DNA of 64,000 nt, from positions 537 through 64,536 of the forward strand of contig DMYD01000014.1 of NCBI GenBank assembly GCA_003483745.1. Reading direction: 5' to 3'. The translations under genes and the position numbers were made by a program. Source of the stretch: Roseburia sp. (GTDB lineage: Bacteria; Bacillota; Clostridia; Lachnospirales; Lachnospiraceae). Positions 1 through 7,385 of the stretch are shown here, piece by piece; position 1 is the stretch's first letter, and each line of letters begins with the position of its first letter. A model generated the notes under the pieces. It made no database searches, was not told where the DNA came from, and was given only the letters and a program-made list of their open reading frames with translations.

Positions 1-15
1 AAAATGCCTGCCTGT

Positions 16-41
16 GAACAGTAGCGTTAACACTACTGTTC
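16..41. terminator. palindrome at the 3' end of the MBL-fold gene
   Basis: The arms GAACAGTAG (16-24) and CTACTGTTC (33-41) are perfect inverted copies around a loop that is itself nearly palindromic (GTTAAC). The right arm includes the stop codon of the MBL-fold gene. There is no T-tract, so it may be a processing or weak termination hairpin. The motif resembles GTGAACAGTAAC, which bounds the composite repeat at 11878-12022, so it could instead be a fragment of that family. Confidence 0.45.
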
Positions 42-788
42 CTCAATCAGGAAAACCTGATTTTCATGTGTGATTTCCACCACACGCTCCGCCATCCCCG
101 GATTCCATATTTTCTTTTTATAAACCGGGATATGTGAATAATCCTGCCACATATGCATCGGGAACACATATTCTGCTGACGTTGTCTCTAAAAAGTAGTC
201 CATGCCAAGTTCCTGATTGGCCCCCTGTCTTGGATCCATCGGAACAAATGCAAGATTGACCGGTTTTCCCGCAAGTTTTTTGATCTGAGTCCGGTATTCT
301 CTTCTCATCCTGCCGTTGATCAGATCTCCCGCACCTTCCCATGTCCAGTCGTTTAAATCACCTGCATGGAAAAATGTAGCACCGCGTGTCTCTACATAAA
401 ATGCAACTCCTGCATCCGTTGAGCGCAATGTCTCAATCTTCACATCATCTACCTGGTATTTTTCCCCTGCAGAAACATAGGTGATCTTCTCTCTGATATT
501 TTCCAAAAATCCATGTTTCTGTAAAAAATGCGGACTCATTTTGCAGTCTTTCGAAAAAATATAATGAATATTTTTATATTTTTCTGCCCAGTGCAGCACA
601 TCCATATCAAAATGATCCTGATGCTTGTGGCTTGCAAACACATAAATCGGCGTGTCCGGTTCATATTCCGGTATCACACCGTGAAACGTATATCCTTTGA
701 TACGGTTCCCCGCAAACCAGTCAAAGATCAGCACCTTTTCATCCACTTCCACTAAAAAGCAGCTGTGATGTATAAATATTACCTGCAT
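33..788 (-). CDS. MBL-fold metal-dependent hydrolase
   Basis: A 251-residue protein of the metallo-beta-lactamase fold, of the UlaG/YycJ-like soluble type. The zinc motif HKHQDH is at residues 54-59, with a further HAGD motif near residue 141 and a late histidine in FPMHMW near 213. These match the metal ligands expected for the superfamily. There is no signal peptide, so it should be cytoplasmic. The start is supported by AAGGAG four bases upstream of ATG. The substrate cannot be told from sequence; hydrolysis of a phosphoester or lactone is typical. It lies 57 bp downstream of the amidohydrolase gene on the same strand and may be co-transcribed with it. Confidence 0.85.
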   Translation of the reverse strand: MQVIFIHHSCFLVEVDEKVLIFDWFAGNRIKGYTFHGVIPEYEPDTPIYVFASHKHQDHFDMDVLHWAEKYKNIHYIFSKDCKMSPHFLQKHGFLENIREKITYVSAGEKYQVDDVKIETLRSTDAGVAFYVETRGATFFHAGDLNDWTWEGAGDLINGRMRREYRTQIKKLAGKPVNLAFVPMDPRQGANQELGMDYFLETTSAEYVFPMHMWQDYSHIPVYKKKIWNPGMAERVVEITHENQVFLIEEQ

Positions 789-845
789 AATTCTCCTTTT
801 GTCTGTTATTCATGGCAATAGAATGTCCGTAAAATACTCATTCTA

Positions 846-2147
846 TTATTTCATCCGGCGGATGATCTCATTTGCACGACGGTAAATGTCTGCCGGATCA
901 AATCCGATGTCAAATTTCTGGTCTTCGTATAAAATTTTTCCATTTACCATAGTCAGTTTTACATTCTGCTTGCTGCCGCTGTATACAAGATTTTTCACGA
1001 TATTATTTTCCGGCTGCATATTTGGCTGATTTAAGTCGATCATGACAAGGTCTGCTTTTTTGCCGACTGCAAGGCTGTCACAGTCAAATAACTGCATGGC
1101 ATGTGCACCGCCTGTGGTTGCCATGTATAAAATTTCATCTGCACTGACACACTCTGCATCCATCTCACGCACCTTTGCAAGTGCGGATGTTAAAAACATC
1201 TCACGGAACATATCTAAGCAATTATTGCTTGCCGGACCGTCTGTTCCGATTGCCATGGAAATGCCCTCATCCACAAACCGTCTGGTTGGGCAGATACCGG
1301 AAGCAAGTTTTAAATTGGAAGCCGGGTTCGTCACTGCGGTCAGCTTTTTCTTTTTATAAATTTCGAAATCAGCATCCTCAAACCATACACAGTGATAGCC
1401 GCCACCGCCGTACTCGTACATGCCAAGTGCATCCGTAAGCTGGGTTGGTGTCATTCCCCAGCGTTCTTTACACTCTGCCACTTCTAATTTGGTTTCGGAA
1501 TTGTGCAGCCATACCGGGGATTTTAATTTCTGTGCCAGCTTTGCCACACCCTCCATCAGTTCTTTGGATGTCGTGTATTCTGCATGGAATCCCACAATAA
1601 AGCTTGTCAGGTCGCTCATCTCATTTACAATATGATAATTTTCTTCCATCAGTTCCACTGTGCCGCCAAAGTTGTTTAATCCACTGGTCTGTACCGTACG
1701 GAATCCGGTATCTACAGATGCTTTTGCATCGACCGGCGGGAAGAAGTACATATCAAAATTGGATGTGATGCCACTGGTTAAGTATTCCATGATTCCAAGA
1801 ATATTGAGCCAGTATACATCATCCTCAGTAAGCTGTCCTTCTTTTGGAAATACCTGTTTGTTGAGCCAGTCCTGCAGCGGAAGATCGTCTGCATAGGAAC
1901 GTAAAAATGTCATCGCCGTGTGGGTGTGTGCATCTTTAAATCCCGGCATTAAAAGATTGCCTTTTGCGTCGATCTCACGCTCCCATACCAAAACTTCACC
2001 GTTTTTGCAGACAGCATCCACGCCTGTCTTACCGTCCCCGATATAGCAGATCTCTTTGCCTTTGACCCAGAGTTCGCCTTCGGTGATCTGGAATTTGTGG
2101 TTTTCTGCCGGAACTAATATTTTTGCGTTGTAGAAACGTATGTTCAT
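846..2147 (-). CDS. mtaD: amidohydrolase, probable S-adenosylhomocysteine/methylthioadenosine deaminase
   Basis: A 433-residue metal-dependent amidohydrolase of the TrzN/AtzA/MtaD branch, which deaminates S-adenosylhomocysteine, 5'-methylthioadenosine or related adenosines to inosine forms. Visible ligands are the DAHTH pair (H74, H76), GFHAEY near residue 188, WLHNSET near 220 and the late aspartate in GTDGPASNN near 303. These are the canonical metal and catalytic positions. The neighbour upstream in the same direction is a purine nucleoside phosphorylase, which fits a salvage route: deamination, then phosphorolysis of the inosine product. The exact substrate is inference; guanine or chlorohydrolase-like activities in the same family cannot be excluded. 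Confidence 0.8.
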   Translation of the reverse strand: MNIRFYNAKILVPAENHKFQITEGELWVKGKEICYIGDGKTGVDAVCKNGEVLVWEREIDAKGNLLMPGFKDAHTHTAMTFLRSYADDLPLQDWLNKQVFPKEGQLTEDDVYWLNILGIMEYLTSGITSNFDMYFFPPVDAKASVDTGFRTVQTSGLNNFGGTVELMEENYHIVNEMSDLTSFIVGFHAEYTTSKELMEGVAKLAQKLKSPVWLHNSETKLEVAECKERWGMTPTQLTDALGMYEYGGGGYHCVWFEDADFEIYKKKKLTAVTNPASNLKLASGICPTRRFVDEGISMAIGTDGPASNNCLDMFREMFLTSALAKVREMDAECVSADEILYMATTGGAHAMQLFDCDSLAVGKKADLVMIDLNQPNMQPENNIVKNLVYSGSKQNVKLTMVNGKILYEDQKFDIGFDPADIYRRANEIIRRMK

Positions 2148-2180
2148 TGTTTTTCCTCTTTTCTTTTTGTGTTTTTCGTT

Positions 2181-2220
2181 CAGTGGATCAAAAAGTGTGA
2201 CCGCCGTTTTTGATCTACTG
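2181..2220. terminator. stem-loop between pnp and the deaminase gene
   Basis: CAGTGGATCAAAAA and TTTTTGATCTACTG form a 14-bp stem with one mismatch around a 12-base loop. It lies just past the pnp stop codon. Without a clean T-tract after the stem on the minus strand, it may act as a partial terminator or an mRNA-stability element that sets the pnp to deaminase ratio. Confidence 0.5.
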
Positions 2221-2233
2221 AGTTGTAGTAACT

Positions 2234-3070
2234 TTAATTCTGCTGTGCTCCGATCGCTTTGATCGTTTCAGTTACGAGCGCCTTAAATTTCGGGGCAACG
2301 GCGTCAGCCGTCTCCTGAACTTCTGCGTGTGAGAGCGGAATTGCTGAGATGCCGCTCGCAAGGTTGGAGATACAGGAGATTCCAAGCACTTTCATTCCCA
2401 TGTGTTTTGCAGCGATCGCCTCACAGGCAGTACTCATGCCGACGGCGTCAGCACCTAAAGTGCGGCACATGGCGACTTCATGCGGTGTCTCAAACTGCGG
2501 TCCGGAAAGCTGGATGTAAGTGCCCTCTTTGATGCGGATCTCAAGTGCTGATGCTGCTCGTTTTACAATATCCTGCAGATCTAAGTCATAGATCTGGCTC
2601 ATATCCGGGAAACGCATACCGAGTTCCTCAATGTTGGCTCCACGGAGCGGTGATGGCACAAAACTTGCAATCTGGTCTTTGATCAGCATGAAATCCCCGG
2701 CATGCATGCCAAGCTGGATGCCGCCTGCTGCATTGGTGAGAAACAGGACTTCTGCCCCCATCATTTTCATCAGTCTTGTCGGTAAAACAACGTCGCTCAT
2801 CTCATATCCTTCATAATAATGCACACGCCCCTGCATACACACAACCGGAACATCATCCACATATCCGAAGATAAATCTGCCCTTATGCCCTGGAACCGTC
2901 GACACCGGAAAGCCTTCGATATCATGGTAATCTAACGTATCCACCACACGGATATCATCTGCATAATCGCCAAGACCGGAACCTAAGATCAATGCCACCT
3001 TAGGAGTAAAATCAATCTTTGCTTTATAGCTGTCATAGCATTTTAATAATTTTTCGTATGCCGGATTCAT
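2234..3070 (-). CDS. punA: purine nucleoside phosphorylase (trimeric class)
   Basis: Phosphorolysis of inosine and guanosine (and deoxy forms) to the base and ribose-1-phosphate, in the cytoplasm. The N-terminal phosphate loop LGSGLGD is near residue 30, PGHKGRF near 65, the AAGG motif near 115, and the base-binding stretch GPQFETPHEV with GADAVGMST near 190-215 is typical of the PNP I/MTAP family. Length (278 residues) is normal. I chose the ATG at 3070, because GGAGG lies seven bases upstream of it and is too close to the ATG at 3076. It forms a purine salvage pair with the downstream deaminase. Confidence 0.93.
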   Translation of the reverse strand: MNPAYEKLLKCYDSYKAKIDFTPKVALILGSGLGDYADDIRVVDTLDYHDIEGFPVSTVPGHKGRFIFGYVDDVPVVCMQGRVHYYEGYEMSDVVLPTRLMKMMGAEVLFLTNAAGGIQLGMHAGDFMLIKDQIASFVPSPLRGANIEELGMRFPDMSQIYDLDLQDIVKRAASALEIRIKEGTYIQLSGPQFETPHEVAMCRTLGADAVGMSTACEAIAAKHMGMKVLGISCISNLASGISAIPLSHAEVQETADAVAPKFKALVTETIKAIGAQQN

Positions 3071-3216
3071 AATCATCCTCCATTCTTCTCCCTGTCCTAT
3101 ATTCTGTCAATTCCGGCTTCTCCGGAACTTCTCCCTTCTTGTCTTTCAAAAACAGCTGATGCTTCCTTACTTCATTTTTTCATAATTGAAAATTCTTTAC
3201 AACACTGTCATTTTCG

Positions 3217-3245
3217 ATTATAACAGAAGAAATCATAAAATCCAA
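3217..3245 (-). promoter_or_regulatory. probable promoter of punA and downstream genes
   Basis: On the minus strand TTGGAT (3245-3240), a 17-base spacer, then TATAAT (3222-3217). The -10 is perfect and the -35 keeps TTG. It lies about 150 bases upstream of the punA start. Confidence 0.55.
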
Positions 3246-3352
3246 TCTCCATCCTAAACAAAAGCTGATTTTCCCCGATATATTTTGTAAGAATACATCA
3301 CAGGCTATACTTTTCATATGCACGGAGACACAGTGCAGAAATGGAGAATTTT

Positions 3353-4024
3353 ATGACTCAGTTCAATCTTTCCGGTTTAAAAAAGATTTTAAACCCATCT
3401 TCCAACAAAAGGAATGTGGTCGATCAGATTACAGACCGTTTATCCAAATCTTCCATCGGTCTTTCTTCCGGTGATGATACTTTAAATGCAGGCAGTGTTT
3501 CCGGCATGGATGCCTTTGACCTGACGCAGAACATCTCCGAGCTTTTAAGCCCCGCCTGCGGTATGACCGAAGAAGAAAAACAGGCAGAATTAGCCAGAAT
3601 CCAGGCAAAATTAAAAAGTGGGAAAAAACTGACCGAAGAAGAAATGCGTTTTCTTCAGGCAGTAGATCCCCAGCTCTATATGCAGGCAGCCAGAATCCAG
3701 GCGATGCGCGACTCTCTCGAACAGCAGTTAGAACACTGCAAAAGCAAGGAAGAAGCTGCCAAAGTATTTTCGGACACCATGTCGATGGTAAGCGACAAAG
3801 ATCCCATGAAAGAATACATCATCGCCGCTTATCAGGATGCCTACAACGAATTTCAAAAAAGCGGAAAATACCAGCATCTCCCGCAAAAATCATCCGATGA
3901 TAATAAATCTGATCCTTTAGTCACACTCAATAAACCGGCTGATCTTTTCACCGACAGCACCGATGACCGGTCCAAGGGTAAATCCCATCAGGATCGTTAC
4001 GATTCCGATCTTGCCACCGAATAA
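3353..4024 (+). CDS. hypothetical acidic/helical protein
   Basis: I do not recognise this 223-residue protein. It has no signal peptide or membrane segment. It is rich in K, E, D, S and Q, with probable long helices over residues 60-150 (TEEEKQAELARIQAKLKSG, then EQQLEHCKSKEEAAK). The tail after residue 165 is low-complexity and polar. The start at 3353 follows GGAGAATTTT, better than the in-frame ATG at 3341. It is one of few plus-strand genes in the area. Its last 36 codons overlap, antisense, the 3' end of the membrane-protein gene, so the natural C-terminus may have been extended by loss of an earlier stop. Confidence 0.7.
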   Translation: MTQFNLSGLKKILNPSSNKRNVVDQITDRLSKSSIGLSSGDDTLNAGSVSGMDAFDLTQNISELLSPACGMTEEEKQAELARIQAKLKSGKKLTEEEMRFLQAVDPQLYMQAARIQAMRDSLEQQLEHCKSKEEAAKVFSDTMSMVSDKDPMKEYIIAAYQDAYNEFQKSGKYQHLPQKSSDDNKSDPLVTLNKPADLFTDSTDDRSKGKSHQDRYDSDLATE

Positions 4025-4564
4025 AAATGCGATCACAATAACGGTAAAGTCAAATGCCATACGGATCAGACGGAACGGTACCTTCGGCATCCATTTTGCA
4101 ATGATAAATGCAATCGCGTCATAAGGTGCTGTTCCTAATTTTACATCCATATATACGGCCGCTGATACAACAAAGACCGCCAGTGCCGGGATCAGCACCA
4201 GAATGCGCACTTCCATAGAATCAAAAAGTCCCGCCGGTAAGATTTTATCCCATACCCAGGAAAAGAACTGCAGCGAATAACCGACCAAAAACATGTTGGC
4301 AAGTGTTCCAAATCCGATATTTTCCCTGCCAAGCAAAATGACAAAGACAAATATGATCGTATTGAGCAGTGCCTGCCAGTTTCCGATTCCCATTCCAAGT
4401 TTTTCCGAAATAGCAAGATTCATGCTGGTACAGGGATCTGTTCCAAGATCCACAAGCACCAGCAACGACAGTGCAAATCCCATCACAATTACGGACAGGA
4501 TCACAGCAGTCAGCCTTACCCCAAAATTCTTTTTCTGATACATTCCCTGAATAAATTTTTTCAT
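3917..4564 (-). CDS. YitT/YczE-type integral membrane protein
   Basis: A 215-residue membrane protein with about five hydrophobic segments (VILSVIVMGFALSLLVLV; the segment ending FVFVILLG; NMFLVGYSLQFFSWVW; ILVLIPALAVFVVSAAVYM; MAFDFTVIVIAFLFGG). The DLGTDPCTSMNLAIS motif after helix one, and its internal echo KLGTAPYDAIAFIIA in the second half, are typical of the YczE/YyaS family, a two-repeat fold of unknown substrate. An ATG at 4621 is in frame, but the positively charged MKKFIQGMY at 4564 is a more natural membrane-protein start. The 3' end overlaps the plus-strand hypothetical gene by 108 bp. Confidence 0.8.
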   Translation of the reverse strand: MKKFIQGMYQKKNFGVRLTAVILSVIVMGFALSLLVLVDLGTDPCTSMNLAISEKLGMGIGNWQALLNTIIFVFVILLGRENIGFGTLANMFLVGYSLQFFSWVWDKILPAGLFDSMEVRILVLIPALAVFVVSAAVYMDVKLGTAPYDAIAFIIAKWMPKVPFRLIRMAFDFTVIVIAFLFGGKIGIVTILMGFTLGPVIGAVGEKISRFIECD

Positions 4565-4648
4565 CTGTTTTTCTCTTTTCTCTCTTATTTTTCGTCTATA
4601 TAATATACACTCCATGAACATTCTACGATCATGAATAATAATACCGCA

Positions 4649-6220
4649 TCAAATGATAATGCATACCATACCACCAGTATTATCATTTACAATTTTCTGC
4701 ATTGTATCCTGCAATTTCATCTGACATTCATCATCCATCATTGCGATCTTGTTACGGATTCCATCCTCCATCAGTTCTCCAACCGATTTGCCGAAAATAT
4801 TTGTTTCCCATGCACCCTCTTCGCTCTGCTGTCCCTGTTTGATGTAAGAGATCAGATCATTTGCCTGCTCCTCGCTGCCGACAATCGGAGCGATCTCGGT
4901 CTCAATATTGGCACGGATCATATGGATCGACGGCGATACCGCTTTCATTTTGACGCCAAATTTATTGCCATGCCGGATCAGCACCGGCTCTTCCATTTTG
5001 ATATCGGAAAGTCCCGGACTCACAACTCCATAGCCTTTTATCTGCACCGCCTCAAAAGCATCTGACACTTTTTCATAAGCCTCTTTCTGCCCTGCCATCT
5101 CTTTTATCATGGAGATCAGTTCATATTCACCTGCGATCGGCACACCGGTCAGTTCACTTATATTTTCATAATAGTATTTATCGTCTAAATCCATCCGCAC
5201 CACCACGCGCCCGGTCGCAAGATCCGTCTCGTCGATCTTGATCTGTGAGACATACTGCTCCGGTGTAAAAGAAAGTGCTCTTACATCTCCCGTTTTATGC
5301 ATACTGTCTAAAATCCCGGATGCAGTTTTAATGATTTCCGCTTTCATCGGATGCTCCGGCTTTAGCATTTCCGTCCATTTTGGAATAAAAAATTCGACAC
5401 GCGTCACCGGAAATTCACAGAGGATATTCTCTAAAATGTGGACAATATCATCTTTCCGCAGCTGCTCACAGTTGACCGGCAAAACGGCAGTCTGATATTT
5501 TTCTTTCAGTTCGGCTGCAAGTTCCATCGTCTCATCACTGTACGGTTTCTGTGAATTTAACAGAATGACATATGGTTTTGCGATCGCATTCAGTTCCTCC
5601 ACCGTCTGTTCTTCCGCTTTTACATACGCATTTCGCGGCAGTTCCCCGATCGTGCCATCGGTCGTCACAACGATTCCGATCGTTGCATGATCCCGGATCA
5701 CTTTCTGGGTACCGATTGACGCAGCTGTCGTAAATGGAATCTCCTGATCCGACCACGGTGTTTTTACCATGCGGCTTTCATTTCCTTCCATATGACCGGA
5801 TGCACCCTCCACCATAAACCCGACACAATCGATCAGACGCACCTTTATCTTCGGCTGTGCGGCAGATCCCTGTATTGCTGTCCCCGGCAGCACAGACTGC
5901 GAAAGTGCTGGCTGCGACATGCCAACGCTGCTCCCCGACAGTTCCGGCAGAACGATTTCCGCCGCCTCCTGCGGGATAAATTTCGGTTCCGTTGTCATGA
6001 TCGTTTTCCCAGCCGCGGATTGTGGCAACTCGTCTATGGTGCGCTCCCGCGCATGCTCATCCTCCATAAACGGAAGCACCATCAGATCCATAAACCGTTT
6101 AATAAATGTGGACTTTCCGGTTCGCACCGGCCCCACAACTCCTATGTAGATCTCTCCATTGGTACGGGTATTGATATCCCGGTATAAGTCAAACTCCCTG
6201 TTATCACTGAAATGTTCCAT
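4649..6220 (-). CDS. spoIVA: stage IV sporulation protein A
   Basis: SpoIVA is the ATP-hydrolysing morphogenetic protein that polymerises on the forespore surface to form the basement of the spore coat. The N-terminus (FDLYRDINTRTNGEIYIGV), the Walker A GPVRTGKST near residue 34, the LIDCVGFMVEGASGHMEG stretch after residue 125, and the C-terminal membrane anchor ending in GGMVCIII are diagnostic. The protein is 523 residues, longer than the usual ~490. The extra length is a Ser/Gln/Pro/Gly-rich segment at about residues 90-122, between the P-loop region and the Walker B region. It stands alone between a lipid kinase and a membrane-protein gene. Confidence 0.96.
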   Translation of the reverse strand: MEHFSDNREFDLYRDINTRTNGEIYIGVVGPVRTGKSTFIKRFMDLMVLPFMEDEHARERTIDELPQSAAGKTIMTTEPKFIPQEAAEIVLPELSGSSVGMSQPALSQSVLPGTAIQGSAAQPKIKVRLIDCVGFMVEGASGHMEGNESRMVKTPWSDQEIPFTTAASIGTQKVIRDHATIGIVVTTDGTIGELPRNAYVKAEEQTVEELNAIAKPYVILLNSQKPYSDETMELAAELKEKYQTAVLPVNCEQLRKDDIVHILENILCEFPVTRVEFFIPKWTEMLKPEHPMKAEIIKTASGILDSMHKTGDVRALSFTPEQYVSQIKIDETDLATGRVVVRMDLDDKYYYENISELTGVPIAGEYELISMIKEMAGQKEAYEKVSDAFEAVQIKGYGVVSPGLSDIKMEEPVLIRHGNKFGVKMKAVSPSIHMIRANIETEIAPIVGSEEQANDLISYIKQGQQSEEGAWETNIFGKSVGELMEDGIRNKIAMMDDECQMKLQDTMQKIVNDNTGGMVCIII

Positions 6221-6296
6221 CAGATATTCTCCTCCATATGTTGTAACATTTTATGAAGAAGAACGCCTGTTTATGACGGCAGCGTCCGCAATTTCA

Positions 6297-7229
6297 TTAT
6301 TTTAACACGCGAAGTTTTCCCGGCAGACAGTGGAAATGAACTTCCATCACTTCCCCACAGTATTCCCCGTCTGCATGGACAACCATCGGACGGTTTAAAC
6401 GGATCGTACATTCTTTTGCATCCGTCACAGAAAAGCCTTTGATGGATGTATGTTTTGCCGCCACTAAAAACGGCAGGCAGAGAAACGTTCTCCATTTCGG
6501 GATTCCTGCCGCTTCGCAAAATGACAGTTTCCCATCACGGGCAGATGCAGCCGGAGCCATCGGCACACCGCCTCCCTCAGCTTTAAAATTCATAGCAGCC
6601 GTAAAGATCATTCCCCTTTTCTGCAAACCTTCTTCCTGATCAAAAATAAGCTCTGCATCTGCTGTCTGCATTGTAAACAATGACTGCACGGTCAGTACCA
6701 GATACGTCAGTTTTCCAAGACGGATTTTATTCAGAAGATCTTTGATCTTTGATTTTAATGCTTTTTTACAGACTAACGCATCCAATCCGATCCCCGCGCT
6801 GATGGCAAACAGCCGTTTCTCCTCTCCAAAGCTCACCTCTCCCAAATCCATACACCAGGTATCCTCACGCGTTTTTTTCATTGCATTTAAAATATGTATC
6901 ACACCGTTTTTCGGATCTTTTGAGAGTGATAATCCCCTTGCAAGATCATTGCCAGAGCCGGTTGGAATCACGCCAAAACGAACCTTCTCAAAATCTGTAA
7001 TGCCATTGATCACCTCATTTGCTGTCCCATCCCCACCAACTGCGACCAGGCAGATGTCATCATCATCCATAGCGCTGATCTCTGCAGCAAGTTTACCGGC
7101 ATGTCCGCGGTACTCCGATACGAATGCCTGATAGGAAACATTTCTTACTTTAAGTACTTCCTCAATATCCATCCAGATCTGCTTTGCATTTCCACTTTTT
7201 GACTTTTCATTGACAATAAAATATAGCAT
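6297..7229 (-). CDS. diacylglycerol/lipid kinase family protein (YegS/BmrU/DagK type)
   Basis: A soluble lipid kinase of the DAGK catalytic family, which phosphorylates diacylglycerol or a related lipid using ATP. The nucleotide motif GGDGTANEVINGI is near residue 80, followed by GVIPTGSGNDLARGL near 105; both are signatures of the family. Length (310 residues) is normal. I start at ATG 7229, preceded by GGGGGGATAC; the upstream ATG at 7241 is inside that ribosome site. The lipid substrate is uncertain: phosphatidylglycerol turnover or undecaprenol kinase-like roles occur in relatives. It is 76 bp upstream of spoIVA on the same strand. Confidence 0.88.
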   Translation of the reverse strand: MLYFIVNEKSKSGNAKQIWMDIEEVLKVRNVSYQAFVSEYRGHAGKLAAEISAMDDDDICLVAVGGDGTANEVINGITDFEKVRFGVIPTGSGNDLARGLSLSKDPKNGVIHILNAMKKTREDTWCMDLGEVSFGEEKRLFAISAGIGLDALVCKKALKSKIKDLLNKIRLGKLTYLVLTVQSLFTMQTADAELIFDQEEGLQKRGMIFTAAMNFKAEGGGVPMAPAASARDGKLSFCEAAGIPKWRTFLCLPFLVAAKHTSIKGFSVTDAKECTIRLNRPMVVHADGEYCGEVMEVHFHCLPGKLRVLK

Positions 7230-7305
7230 GTATCCCCCCATATAAGCAATAGATTATCTCTTATTTTAAAACATTTTCCGACAAAAAGGAACCCATAATA
7301 TAAAA

Positions 7306-7342
7306 AGGAGGATTCTAACCTGTGACCGGTCAGAATCCTCCT
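7306..7342 (-). terminator. intrinsic terminator after malQ
   Basis: On the minus strand AGGAGGATTCT pairs with AGAATCCTCCT (11 bp, extended by GACC/GGTT) and is followed by TTTTTAT. It lies 44 bp after the malQ stop and closes the maltodextrin gene group. Confidence 0.75.
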
Positions 7343-7385
7343 CTAAACTTCTGTTTTTCATGCCATCAGACCTGTATGCGGTCTG

